Position numbers and translations under genes: made by a program. This document shows, one piece after another, positions 32,839 through 43,950 of a DNA stretch of 64,000 nucleotides. Within the stretch, counting starts at the first letter, position 1. Each line of letters starts with the position of its first letter. Source of the stretch: Hyperoodon ampullatus (taxonomy: Eukaryota; Chordata; Mammalia; Artiodactyla; Ziphiidae); the NCBI GenBank assembly GCA_949752795.1, contig OX457060.1, forward strand, positions 105,970,949 to 106,034,948, read 5' to 3'. The notes beneath the pieces were generated by a model, which saw only the letters and a program-made list of their open reading frames with translations, was not told the origin of the DNA and ran no database searches.

Positions 32839-33046
32839 ACTTCCCTGGTGACGCAGTGGTTGAGATTCCACCTGTCAATGCAGGGGATGCGGGTTCGTGC
32901 CCTGGTCCGGGAGGATTCCACGTGCTGCAGAGCAGCTGGGCCCGTGAGCTGTGGCCGCTGGGCCCGCGTGTCCGGAGCCTGTGCTTCGCAGCGGGAGAGG
33001 CCACAGCAGTGAGAGGCCCGCATACCGCAAAAAGAAAAAAAAAAAC
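32839..33046 (+). mobile_element. CHR-type SINE, short form, second of a pair
   Basis: Begins ACTTCCCTGGTGACGCAG, lacking the first G residues. It ends CATACCGC plus an A-rich tail with G and C interruptions. The sequence after it, AAAAAACCCAAGTT (33047-33060), matches the one before the first SINE with one mismatch, so the pair shares one target duplication. Confidence 0.93.
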
Positions 33047-35013
33047 AAAAAACCCAAGTTATCAGAAGGAAAGAAATCATAAAGTTCAGATCAGAAATGA
33101 ATGAAAAAGAAATGAAACAAACGATAGCAAAGATCAATAAAACTAAAACCTGGTTGCTTGAGAAGACAAAATTGATAAACCATTAGCCAGACTTATCAAA
33201 AATAAAAGGGAGAAGACTCATATCAATAGAATTAGAAATGAAAAAAGAGAAGTAACAACTGACACTGCAGAAATACAAAGGATCATGAGAGATTACTACA
33301 GGCAACTCTATGGCAATAAACTGGACAATCTGGAAGAAATGAACAAATTCTTAGAAATGCACAGCCTTCCGAGACTGAACCAGGAAGAAATAGAAAATAT
33401 AAACAGACCAATCACAAGCACTGAAATTGAAACTGTGATTAAAAATCTTCCAACAAACAAAAGCCCAGGACCAGACGGCTTCACAAGTGAATTCTATTAA
33501 ACATTTAGAGAAGAACTAACACCTATCCTTCTCAAACTCTTCCAAAATATAGCACAGGGAGGATAACTTCCAAATTCATTCTATGAGGCCACCATCATCC
33601 TGATACCAAAACCAAAGATGTCGCAAAGAAAGAAAACTACAGGCCAATATCACTGATGAACATAGATGCCAAAATCCTCAACAAAATACTAGCAAACAGA
33701 ATCCAACAACACATTAAAAGGATCATATATCATGATCAAGTGGGGTTTATCCCAGGAATACAAGTATTCTTCAATATACGCAAATCAATCAATGTGATTC
33801 ACCATATTAACAAACTGAAGGAGGAAAACCATATGATCATCTCAATAGATGCAGAGAAAGCTTTTGACAAAATTCAAGACACATTTATGATAAAAACCCT
33901 CCAGAAAGTAGGCACAGAGGGAACTCTCCTCAACATAATAAAGGCCATATATGACAAACCCACAGCCAACATCATTCTCAATGGTGAACAAAAGAAACCA
34001 TTTCCACTAAGATCAGGAAGAAGATAAGGTTGCCTACTGTCACCACTATTATTCAACATAGTTTTCGAAGTTTTAGCCACAGCAATCAGAGAAGAAAAAG
34101 AAATTAAAGGAATCCAAGTCGGAAAAGAAGAAGTAAAGCTGTCACTGTTTGCAGATGACATGATACTATACATAGAGAATCCTAAAGATGCTACCAGAAA
34201 ACTACTAGAGCTAATCAATGAATTTGGTAAAGCAGCAGGATACAAAATTAATGCACAGAAATCTCTAGCATTCCTATACACTAATGATGAAAAATCTGAA
34301 AGTGAAATTAAGAAAACCCTACCATTTACCATTGCAACATAAAGAATAAAATACCTAGGAATAAACCTACCTAAGGAGAAAAAAGACCTGTATGCAGAAA
34401 ATTATAAGACACTGATGAAAGAAAGTAAACATGATACAAATAGATGGAGAAATATACCATGTTCTTGGACTGGAAGAATCAACGTTGTGAAAATGACTCT
34501 ACTACCCAAAAACAATCTACAGATTCAATGCAATCCCTATCAAACTACCACTGGCATTTTTCACAGAACTAGAACAAAAAATTTCACAATTTGTATGGAA
34601 ACACAAAAGACTCCAAATAACCAAAGCAATCTTGAGAAAGAAAAACGGAGCTGGAGGAATCAGGCTCTCTGACTTTAGAGTATACTACAAACCTACAGTA
34701 ATCAAGACACTATGGTATTGGCACAAAAACAGAAATATAGATCAATGGAACAGGATAGAAATCACAGAGATAAACCCATGCACATATGGTCACCTTACCT
34801 TTGATAAAGGAAGCAAGAATATACAGTGGAGAAAAGACAGCCTCTGCAATAAGTGGTGCTGGGAAAATTGGACAGGAACATATAAACATATGAAATTAGA
34901 ATACTCCCTAATACCATACACAAAAATAAACTCAAAATGGATTAAAGGCCTAAATGTAAGGCCAGACACTATCAAACTCTTAGAGGAAAACATAGGCAGA
35001 ACACTCTATGACA

Positions 35014-35127
35014 CAAGATTCTTTTTGACCCATCTCCCAGAGAAATGGAAATAAAAACAAAAATATAAATCACAGCAAGATCCTTTTTGACCCACCTCCT
35101 AGAGAAATGGAAATAAAAACAAAAATA
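35014..35127 (+). repeat. 62-bp tandem duplication in L1 ORF2
   Basis: The block from CAAGATTCTTTTTGACCC to AACAAAAATA (35014-35065) recurs as CAAGATCCTTTTTGACCC to AACAAAAATA (35076-35127), an offset of 62 bp. Ordinary L1 has one copy. As 62 is not a multiple of three, it also shifts the reading frame. Confidence 0.9.
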
Positions 35128-36300
35128 AACAAATGAGACCTAATGAAACTTCAAAGCTTTTGCACAGCAAAGCAAACCATAAACAAGATGAAAAGACAAC
35201 CCTCAGAATGGGAGAAAATGTTTGCCAATGATGCAACTGACAAAGGATTAATCTCCAAAATTTACAAGCGGCACATACAGCTCAATATCAAAGAAACAAA
35301 AAACCCAATACAAAAATGGGCAGAAGATCTAAACAGACATTTCTCCAAAGAAGATACACAGATTGCCAACAAACACATGAAAGCATCCTCAACATCACTA
35401 ATCATTAGAGACATGCAAATCAAAACTACAATGAGGTATCACCTCACACTGGTCAAAATGATCATCATCAAAAAATCTACAAACAATAAATGCCGGAGAC
35501 GGTGTGGAGAAAAGGGAACCCTCTTGCACTGTTGCTGGGAATGTAAATTGATATAGCCACTATGGAGAACAGTATGGAGGTTCTTTAAAAAACTAAAAAT
35601 AGAACTACCATATGACCCAGCAATCCCACTACTGGGCATATACCCTGAGAAAAGTATAATTCAAAAAGAAACAGGTACTGCAATGTAAAATTGGAGCACT
35701 ATTTACAATAGCCAGGACATGGAATTAATCTAAATGTCCATCAACAGATGAATGGATAAAGATGTGGCACATATATACAATGGAATATTACTCAGTCATA
35801 AAAAGAAACGAAACTGAGTTATTTGTAGTGAGGTGGATGGACCTAGAGTCTGTCATACAGAGTGAAGTAAGTCAGAGAGAGAAAAACAAATACCATATGC
35901 TAAGAAATATATGTGGAATCTAAGAAAAAAAAAAAGGTCCTGAAGAACCTAGAGGCAAGACAGGAATAAAGACACAGACCTACTAGAGAATGGACTTGAG
36001 GATATGCGGCGGAGGAAGGGTAAGCTTTGAGAAAGTGAGAGAATGTCATGGACATATATACACTACCAAACGTAAAATAGATAGCTAGTGGGAAGCAGCC
36101 ACAGAGCACAGGGAGATCAGCTCTGTCCTTTGTGACCACCTAGAGGGGTGGGATAGGGAGGGTGGGAGGGAGGGAGATGCACGAGGTAAGAGATATGGGA
36201 ACATATGTATATGTATAACTGATTCACTTTGTTATAAAGCAGAAACTAACATACCATTGTAAAGCAATTATACTCCAATAAAGACGTTTAAAAAAAGAAA

Positions 36301-36920
36301 AAAAGAGTCATGTACCAAAGTGTTCATTGCAGCTCTATTTACAATAGCCAGGACATGGAAGCAACCTAAGTGTACATTGTCAGATGAATGGATAAAGGAG
36401 ATGTGACACATATATACAATGGAATATTACTCAGCCTTAAACAGCAACAAAATTGAGTTATTTGTAGTGAGGTGGATTAGCCTAGAGTGTGTCATACAGA
36501 GTGAGGTAAGTCAGAAAGAGAAAAACAAATACCGTATGCTAACATATATATATGGAATCTAAAAAAAAACTGACTATGAAGAACCTAGGGGCAAGACAGA
36601 AATAAAGGTGCAGACGTTGAGAATGGACTTGAGGACATGGAGAGGGGGAAGGGTAAACTGGGAAGAAGTGAGAGAGTGGCATGGACTTATATACACTACC
36701 AAATGTAAAATAGATAGCTAGTGGGAAGCAGCATAGCACAGGGAGATCAGCTCCGTGCTTTGTGACCACCTAGAGGGGTGGGATACAGAAGGTGGGAGGG
36801 AGTTGCAAGAGGGAGGGGATATGGGGATATATGTATACATATAGCTGTTTCAATTTGTTATAAAGCAGAAACTAACACACTATTGTAAACAGTTATAGTC
36901 CAATAAAGTTGTTTAAAAAA
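36301..36920 (+). mobile_element. Second L1 3' end in tandem
   Basis: Directly after the first L1 tail, L1 text restarts at AAAAGAGTCATGTACCAAAG (ORF2 C-terminal region, GCAGCTCTATTTACAATAGCC), passes the ORF2 stop (36560-36562) and the whole 3'UTR. It ends after AATAAA (36902-36907) and a short A run at 36920. It has the same 3'UTR family and orientation as the preceding element but independent substitutions. Confidence 0.9.
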
Positions 36921-37164
36921 TCATTGACATTTTAATTCATCAATTTGTTTTGTTTCCTTAAAATGCTAAATATAGGGCTGCTCTAAATAAAATATCACTG
37001 TACCAGAATCTCTTATAAAAGATTCATAGCAATATAACGCAACATTTTAAGTAACAACTTGGGGAAAATATCTGACAGGAAATACCTCAATAAGGAAGTT
37101 GCCAATTATGCATTTATGTTCTAAATGTGTTGGCAAAACACTTTTAGATTTACTTGAAAAAGTA
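36921..37164. other. Unique AT-rich DNA, no gene seen
   Basis: No element recognised. Confidence 0.4.
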
Positions 37165-37365
37165 TTTTTCCCAATTCTGATTATTTCTTTAGGATAGATG
37201 ACTTGAAATGACAATATTAATTCAAAAAGAATAAACACAAATTTAAGAGTAAATTCAACATACTTTCAAATTGCTTCTAGAAACATACTAATTTACACTC
37301 CAATACACAACCAGTATATTGATAGCTCTTCATATTAGTTTAACAATCTTATCAAAAATTATTGT
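37165..37365 (-). mobile_element. Possible old L1M 3'UTR fragment
   Basis: TTTCTTTAGGATAGATGACTTG, TTTCAAATTGCTTCTAGAAACATACTAATTTACACTCC and ACAACCAGTATATTGATAGC loosely follow minus-strand L1M 3'UTR text. It is strongly diverged. Confidence 0.45.
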
Positions 37366-38428
37366 TTCTTTGCTATTTCTTCCACTGCTTTTATGCTAAA
37401 TAAGTCCTTCCCTCTTCAGAAACCATATTTACTTATATTAAATTCTGTTTTACTCTATTATTTTTGATCTAATTAACTAATATTTACTTTATTCATTCCT
37501 TCTTTCCTACACAGCTTTTAACCTAGAACAGTGCTTTTCTCATGGTAGATATGGTATAAATGTTTCTAGTATAAATGATCACTATAGTTGTTTTTACCTT
37601 TAAAACATGAACGTGGTATGGCTTAACAAGATCTTCCAAATCAATTTTGCTTTAGACAACTGATTTTTATTATAACGCATAGTTACTTTAATTTAATAAA
37701 TTTTTTTCTGTTGTGTTCAAACCACTTGATTAAAAATGTCATTAACTCTTCATTCCTATTAATTAAAACTAATTGACTTCCACAGATATTAAATGCCTGT
37801 GTTTCTTTGTGGTTTATCACCCAAATGAGCATCCTGAGGCACCAGAGTTTAGACTCTAAGCACCTTTTTTAAGCTTTAAAAAATGCTATCTTTGAGCCAT
37901 TTTTTCAGAGAGAAGAGTGGAGTGACAGTTTCCATTTTTGCTAAATATAAAGTCTTTCAAATAGAAAAGTTTATACTTCTAAGTCCTTCTGCTACTCACA
38001 CAAAAGAGACAATCAGCAATAACATTTTTAGAAGAAATTAATTAAAAAAGTGTTCCAGTGACAGTCAATTTTGTCATAGGAGGAATCCAAACTTTTTATC
38101 ATTTATTTTGATAGCACTTTTTTGTGTGTATGGACCACACAAATTCTAGTCACCAAGATTTCTCAACCTGTAAACCCACGGGTTGGATGTATTTGAAGCT
38201 AGCCCATTTGAACCTAAATAAAACATATCACTAGAAAGGTCATTCCTGACTGGAAACAAATGATGAAGGAAATAAGGCATTGTACTAGGCAACTAGTTAT
38301 TCTCTTAGAATACCAAGAAGAAAATATTTTTTCTTCCATTTTTGGTGAGTATATGTAAGTTGCAAATATTTAAGGAACAATCGTATCTAATACACATTCA
38401 TTTAAGTAGCTAACTTAATTTCATTTTT
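37366..38428. other. Mostly unique AT-rich DNA
   Basis: No gene seen. A possible L2/MIR tail (CCTAGAACAGTGCTTTTCTCATGGTAGATATGG, near 37521-37553) is the only repeat-like text I can pick out. Confidence 0.4.
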
Positions 38429-38439
38429 CATATCTTCTT

Positions 38440-38791
38440 TTTTATTTTTTAATAAATTTATTTATTTATGGCTCCATTGGGTCTTCGTTGCTGTGTGCAG
38501 GCTTTCTCTAGCTGTGGCGAGCAGGGGCTACTCTTTGTTGCGGTGCACAGGCTTCTCATTGCAGTGGCTTCTCTTGTTGCGGAGCACAGGCTCTAGGTGC
38601 GCGGGCTTCAGTAGTTGTGGCATGCGGGCTCAGTAGCTGTGGGTCGCAGGCTCTAGAACGTAGGCTCAGTAGTTGTGGCACACGGGCTTAGTTGCTCCGC
38701 GGCATGTGGGATCTTCCTGGACAAGGGATCGAACCTGTATCTCCTGCATTGGCAGGTGGATTCTTAACCACTGCATCACCAGGTAAGTCCC
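38440..38791 (-). mobile_element. CHR-type tRNA-Glu SINE, long form
   Basis: A 352-bp copy with several TCAGTAGTTGTGGC/TCAGTAGCTGTGGG units, the 3' domain (TCTAGCTGTGGCGAGCAGGGG) and a TAAAT-type tail (AATAAATTTATTTATTTATG at 38451-38470). Flanks CATATCTTCTT (38429-38439) and CATATCTCCTT (38792-38802) form a target duplication with one mismatch. Confidence 0.93.
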
Positions 38792-38894
38792 CATATCTCC
38801 TTAATATGTTCATCTAATGATAGAAAGTTGGGTCTAGAAGAAAGGTCCTTCAGAGGTCTAGAAAATCTCAGGCACAATTAATTTTTTAGGGTAT

Positions 38895-39240
38895 TGTATT
38901 AGTTTGCTAGGGCTGCCATAACAAAGTACCACAGTCTGGGTAGCTTGAACAGAAATTTATTTTCTAATACTTTTGGAGGCTAGAAGTCCAAGATCAAGGT
39001 GACAGCATTTTTTTTGTGTGTGTGTGTGTTTTTTTTTTAATGCTTCTCTCCTTGGCTCATAGATTTGTTGTCTTCCTCTGGTGTCTTTCCCTCATCTTCC
39101 CTCTGTGTGTCTTTGTTTTAATCTCCTCTTCTTATAAGGACACCAGCCAAATTGGATTTGGGCCCACCCCTCATTTTACCTCATTAAAGGCCCTATTTGC
39201 AAATGCAGTCATATTCTAAGGTACTGGGGGTTAGGAAAGG
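38895..39240 (+). mobile_element. MLT1-type MaLR LTR
   Basis: Starts TGTATTAGTTTGCTAGGGC and follows MLT1 text: AACAAAGTACCACAGTCTGG, GAGGCTAGAAGTCCAAGATC, CTTATAAGGACACCAGCC, TTGGATTTGGGCCCACCCC and GGTACTGGGGGTTAGGA. The expected 3' end (..CCATAACA) is missing. A (GT)n run at 39016-39030 has expanded inside. It is an old ERVL-MaLR relic without coding potential. Confidence 0.88.
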
Positions 39241-39616
39241 TATCTTGCCATAATTTTTTAAATTGATGGTGTATGAAAATAAAGTAAAACAACAAAATAC
39301 TTTTCATTTTTAAAATTGGGCCAGTGTAACTGTACTCTAGCTGCACCTGTGCTATTGTAACCAAAAAAAAATAAAGCTTTTATGCAAAGACACACTTAAT
39401 ATTATGCTTCCCCTCTCTTTCAATGAAGTGTTGGTCCCAGATCCAGTTCTTGGATGTCCTTCCTCTCTATGTGTATTCACCCCCTTGATGATCTGTTTTA
39501 TGGCTTCTCTTACCATGCATGTATATGTCATAATGACTTTCAAATTTTTATCTCCAGATCTTTTCTCAGGATTTCATACTTATAAACACAACTATCCACT
39601 CAAAATCTTTCAATGG

Positions 39617-39827
39617 GGCTTCCCTGGTGGCGCAGAGGTTGAGAGTCCGCCTGCCGATGCAGGGGACGCGGGTTCGTGCCCCGGTCTGGGAGGATCCCAC
39701 GTGCCGCGGAGCGGCTGGGCCCGTGAGCTATGGCCGCTGAGCCTGCGCGTCCGGAGCCTGTGCTCCGCAACGGGAAAGGCCACAACAGTGAGAGGCCCAC
39801 ATACCACAAAAAAAAAAAAAAAAAAAA
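39617..39827 (+). mobile_element. CHR-type tRNA-Glu SINE, short form
   Basis: Complete, with a B box GGTTCGTGCCC and a long poly-A. The perfect 15-bp target duplication is AAAATCTTTCAATGG (39602-39616 and 39828-39842). It inserted in an L2. Confidence 0.96.
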
Positions 39828-40603
39828 AAAATCTTTCAATGGATGTGTGATATACATCTCAAGTTCAACATGTCCAAGTCCAAATTCCTTCTTTTTTCTC
39901 CTCCAAACCTGCTTCTCTTGCTGTCTTCTGTATCTCGGTTAGTAGCAACTCTATCCTTCTAGCTGCTCTAGATAAAACCCTAAGGCCCTCCTCAACTCCT
40001 TCTGCTTTGTATTTAGCACATCAGCAAATTCTATTGGTTCTAACTTTAAGAGACATTCATAATGAATCCTTACTACCTCTTCTACAATCTCTCCAGTCCA
40101 TGCCTGCATTATCTCCTGTGCAGGTTACTGTTATAATCTTCTCATTGCTTTCCTTGCTTCCGCCCTTGACACACTCGTCAATCCAGCAATCATAGTGATC
40201 CTGCTGAAACGTAAGTCAGACCACGCCCCTCCATTGCTGCAGACCTCCAATGACTATTTTAAGTAAAAGCTGAAACCAGAACAATGGTCTACAAAACTTA
40301 GTCCCAAATACCCATGTGGCCTCACTTCTGACAACTCTCCCCCTCTCACCTACTCAGCACCAGCTACATGGGCCCCTTTGCTATTTCCTGGGCAGAGACA
40401 GGGAATGCACTGTTTGCTTCCCCTACCTTTAAAAATATTTTCCCATACATCTGCATAACGTAATTTCCGTTGCCCCCTTCTGGTTTTGTTCAAATGGCAT
40501 CCTCTCAGGGAGACATTCCCTGACTGTGATAAACTTATGTTACTCCCTAGCTTCCTTCTGTTTTCTTCATACCACTTATCACCATTTAAAATACTACACA
40601 ATG

Positions 40604-40811
40604 GGGCTTCCCTGGTGGCGCAGTGGTTGAGAGTCCGCCTGCCGATGCAGGGGACACGGGTTCGTGCCCCGGTCCGGGAAGATCCCACATGCCGCAGAGC
40701 CGCTGGACCCCTGAGCCATGGCCACTGAGTCTGTGCGTCCGGAACCTGTGCTCCGCCACGGAGAGGCCACAACAGTGAGAGGCCCGCGTACCGCCAAAAA
40801 AAAAAAAAAAT
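40604..40811 (+). mobile_element. CHR-type tRNA-Glu SINE, short form
   Basis: Complete; ends GCGTACCGCC plus poly-A. The target duplication CTACACAATG (40594-40603 and 40812-40821) probably extends left into AAAAT. It inserted in the same L2 as the SINE at 39617. Confidence 0.95.
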
Positions 40812-40930
40812 CTACACAATGAAGTTATTTATTTTGTTTTATATATGCCTTTTTGCACACACATGTAAGACCAGTGTGGATATGAATTTTCATTTATTTG
40901 ATTCAATGGTGGATTCCACACATCTATAAA

Positions 40931-42300
40931 TGGCATACTAATTCTTAATCCAGATATTTGTATTAGGCTATTTAAGATTAAAATGTAAACTGTTCAAAAA
41001 TTATACAATGATTTACCTTTCCTCTGTGAGCTTTAATTTTTATAAACATACAACAAAGTCCTTTGTAAATTAATAGCTATTCAGCTGGTTTCCATTTTAT
41101 TACAAGTAAAACAAAAATTAAGAAACTGGCTACCAACAAGAGATAAGTGTGAACAGCTGTATTAATGAAAGAATTCTGGTAGTATTTGTTGTGGTCAAAG
41201 AAAAGTGTAACTAAAATATACCATGGTATATTAACAATATTGATGACATAAAAAAAACTTAGGGCATTTCCTCCTTTGTGTCTGAGACTGAGAAAATAAA
41301 TTGCTTTGGTTTTCTTAGTACATTACTTGGCTTGGCTAACACTGTCAAATGGCAATGTTTACTTGTGTTATTTATATTAATTTTGATAAATGAAAAATTC
41401 ATAAGGCTGAAGAGGACCATAGAAGATAAAAATTAACCCTGTCACAGAAAACAATGTCAGTGCTTTCTTTCTGGAGCATATTAAGTATATTCCATGTCTT
41501 GTTTCTTACAACAAAATCTTGTTACAATTTCAGAGCAAGGGAAATAGTTCCCTTGTAAGAGACAGACCATATACTTCAGTAGGTAAAACACAAATGTTTT
41601 GCCTCGGAAATAACTGTTAAATCAAGTTTTCAAATATCCAAACTTATTTTTTTTAATAGGCAACATTACTTATAAGAATAATTTCATCAAGCAAATAATT
41701 ATAACTCAGAAGAATGAATAAAAAATACTGTATTTATATAAATCAAAAGCATTAAAAAAAAAAAACAGGTAAAAGGAAATAGTCCTCAAGAAAAAAAAGG
41801 TGATCAGCTACCATATCTCAGTAGCAATATCTGCCAGCCTAGTACATGATAGATACTGATTTCATATTTTTAAATGAAAAAATAAATTCATCTTCCATAT
41901 CAAATTAATTTTTTCTAATAAAAACTAGAATGTTAGAGAAGACCTGAATCTTGTTGCAATAACATAATACCTTAATCTTACTACTAGTTATTAGTAAGCT
42001 AGTGATTTAGTTTTATGATATGTACCAATTTATTCCTACCCATTCTCTCTGTGAGAAAAACATCAGCATGAGCTGAAAGCTACAAAGGCTAAGTGACTCA
42101 CCCAAGGCCTCTCAAGTGACTTAATATTTCTGAGGCTTATTTTCTATATCTTAAAATGAGAGGCTAGGACTAGGAGACCCAAGATGAATTCCAGGCTCTA
42201 ACATTCCACAATTCTAAGACTGGACAATTAACCCATCTGATAAAGATCTGTATTAATCTCTCTCCGAGCTCTTATTGCACTGTATCGTAATGTGGGCTCT
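40931..42300. other. Unique AT-rich DNA, no gene seen
   Basis: About 1.4 kb without a recognisable repeat or exon, apart from MIR-like text around 42085-42110 (AGGCTAAGTGACTCACCCAAGGC) that is too short to call. Confidence 0.4.
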
Positions 42301-42341
42301 TTCACTTATTTTATTTTTAGCTCATCTTGTTCCTTGGTAAG

Positions 42342-42346
<5 letters not shown>

Positions 42347-42375
<29 letters not shown>

Positions 42376-42565
42376 ATTACGCGGGCCTCTCACTGTTGTG
42401 GCCTCTCCCGTTGCGGAGCACAGGCTCCGGACGCACAGGCGCAGTGGCCATGGCTCACGGGCCTAGCCGCTCCGCGACATGTGGGATCTTCCAGGACCGG
42501 GGAACGAACCCGTGTCCCCTGCATCGGCAGGCGGACTCTCAACCACTGCGCCACCAGGGAAGCCC
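42347..42565 (-). mobile_element. CHR-type tRNA-Glu SINE, short form
   Basis: Minus strand with a T run from about 42344 to 42373. The 5' end is at 42565. The perfect 15-bp target duplication is CCTTGGTAAGAATTT (42332-42346 and 42566-42580). Confidence 0.96.
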
Positions 42566-42580
42566 CCTTGGTAAGAATTT

Positions 42581-42715
42581 AAAGCAACTCACTTTGTCTA
42601 AATTCTCCTTGAGACTGTGAGCACCTGGAAGGTAAGGAGCATGCCTGATATGTTTGTGTTCCCAGAGCTTGACACCTTACCTGGTACATAAGAGGTATTA
42701 ATTAATAACCCACAC
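42581..42715 (+). mobile_element. L2 LINE 3' end
   Basis: TTGAGACTGTGAGCACCTGGAAGG, GCATGCCTGATATGTTTGTG, CCCAGAGCTTGACACC and CTGGTACATAAGAGGTATTAATTAA follow the L2 3'UTR (..tgtaagctccttgagggcaggga...cctggcacatagtaggtgctcaataa). L2-like sequence may also lie left of the SINE. Confidence 0.75.
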
Positions 42716-43454
42716 TTGTAGCAGAGTGTGTTGGTTATGCTCTTAAATTCCTTATGCGTGCTTCTCTTTTTTCTCACCTTAGTATACAAAATGCCATTAG
42801 AAAATTCGATTTCACTAGATATTTTAGGGAAGATGTCATCACTGCCCTAACACTGCAGAGTAACAATAGGAGTATGGTAAATTCAGGCTCCTGATACTTG
42901 AAGTCTCTGGATTGGCTAAAGATTATTACTAATTCTAGAAACCCAAGTGCCCCATTAAGGAAAATGTGAGGCAAGGGTAATATTCACAGATGATAATAAT
43001 GTAATATAAAATATAGTGATAACATAATGGAAGTTATAAGTACTGGGCACACAAGTAGGTTGTCTTTAATTCTAGTAAATATACAGAACAGTTAATCTGA
43101 CACATATATAATGACGCATATAATCATTTTTTCTTGAATGATACTTAGATACAACTACAAGCAGTTCATATGAATGACTATAATTAGAATAATATTTTCC
43201 TTCTTTTTAAAAAATTTTTCTTCCCAGGGCATAAAAACAATATCAGTGTTGACCTTTTTTCTGATATTATTAAATATTTGGCCATGATGCATACTTCTGC
43301 ATGTTGCTTCTCATTTAGAGAGCAAAACCTTGGGTCTTACTTCAGAATAAATGGAGTTCCTTTTTCCCTGGGAGTTCTATTCTGTCTTACTCACACCCAT
43401 CCAACTATGCACCTAGTCATACACATCAATTTTTTTCCTCCTGTTTTCATTCAG
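42716..43454. other. Unique AT-rich DNA, no gene seen
   Basis: No element recognised. Confidence 0.4.
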
Positions 43455-43950
43455 CCAACCATGCATTCATCATTCATACAGTGATCTATCCATCCACTTA
43501 TTCATCAGCTAATTACTGAGCACTTAGTCTGTGCCAGGCTTACAATGTTGGAGAGACATACATTTAATCTGATTATAACATACTGAGATAAGTATAATAA
43601 ACAGGTTGCATAAAAGTTGTGATATGCATCACAAAGTTGATTGGGAAGAGACAGCAAAATTTTCCAGTAAGAGGTACTAGTAAGAGTTCTGGCATGGTGT
43701 GGGAAGACAGATTGGAAGAGAAGAAATGACATGTGCAGGAGTTTAAAAGACTATGAAGAGTGGATAAAGCAAGCTTGTTGTTTCCATGAGAGTCCGTAAG
43801 TGCGTACTTGGTGGTGGGGTGGGGGTGGGGGGATTAGGAACAGGGAGGGAATAGGAATTGAAGCTGGAAAAATTGGTACCATTAGATCACAAGGGGTCCT
43901 ATATGCCATACTGGGTACTACTGAGTTAAGGTAAAATCTTCATAGGACAG
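43455..43950 (-). mobile_element. L2 LINE 3' part
   Basis: On the plus strand, CATTCATCATTCATACAG, ACTGAGCACTTAGTCTGTGCCAGG, GGAGTTTAAAAGACTATGAAG, AGCTGGAAAAATTGG and CCTATATGCCATACTGGGTACTACTGAG are the complement of the L2 3' half. A G-rich run (GGTGGTGGGGTGGGGGTGGGG, 43811-43831) lies inside. Confidence 0.65.

Larger units (their letters stand above)
31617..35923 (+). pseudogene. L1 ORF2 (endonuclease-reverse transcriptase), broken
   Basis: ATG at 31617 (MVIGTYIS). Codon 12 is TGA (31650-31652), after which the endonuclease reads on (NGLNAPAKRH; QETH with catalytic Glu, 31737-31748) to about 32042. The middle is split by two SINEs (32618-33046). The RT region follows: pre-[14 protein letters not shown] near 33370, the RT fingers/palm block at 33656-34027, catalytic FADD at 34148-34159, and a C-terminal Cys/His part ([16 protein letters not shown]) near 35490-35535. 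A 62-bp tandem duplication lies at 35014-35127. The stop is at 35921-35923. Without the SINEs it spans about 1,288 codons, normal for L1. Confidence 0.93.
28660..36300 (+). mobile_element. L1 LINE, near full length, plus strand
   Basis: All L1 parts are present in order: a 2-kb CpG-rich 5'UTR (28660-30667), ORF1 (30668-31558), a 58-bp spacer, ORF2 (31617-35923), a 3'UTR with AATAAA (36277-36282) and a short A-rich end at 36300. Two SINEs (32618-33046) are inserted; without them the element is about 7.2 kb. The 5' end GAGGAGCTTCAAGATGGC looks like the authentic L1 start. Both ORFs are disrupted, so it is not autonomous. A second L1 3' end follows at once. Confidence 0.95.
39400..40930 (+). mobile_element. 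L2 LINE, about 1.1 kb, split by two SINEs
   Basis: Once the SINEs at 39617-39827 and 40604-40811 are removed, the sequence follows the L2 ORF2 3' region and tail. Blocks include CATCTCAAGTTCAACATGTCC, CTGCTTCTCTTGCTGTCTTC, GTGATCCTGCTGAAACGTAAG, GCATCCTCTCAGGGAGACATTCCCTGAC and CATACCACTTATCACCATTT. All frames are broken. The left edge is approximate and the right edge fades after 40860. Confidence 0.75.

Noticed and set aside
32616..33104. A 162-codon frame with repeated Gly/Pro-rich and Lys-rich parts
   Set aside because: It reads through two SINEs and their A tails. The same peptide pattern appears at nearly every CHR SINE in the window.
35999..36180. G-rich runs at the L1 3' ends (GGTGGGAGGGAGGGAG) as an independent G-quadruplex regulatory element
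   Set aside because: It is the ordinary G-rich tract of L1 3'UTRs and is repeated at each L1 tail; it is not specific to this locus.
39404..39850. A 148-codon plus-strand frame
   Set aside because: It fuses L2 relic text with a SINE and its poly-A tail (poly-Lys end), so it is accidental.
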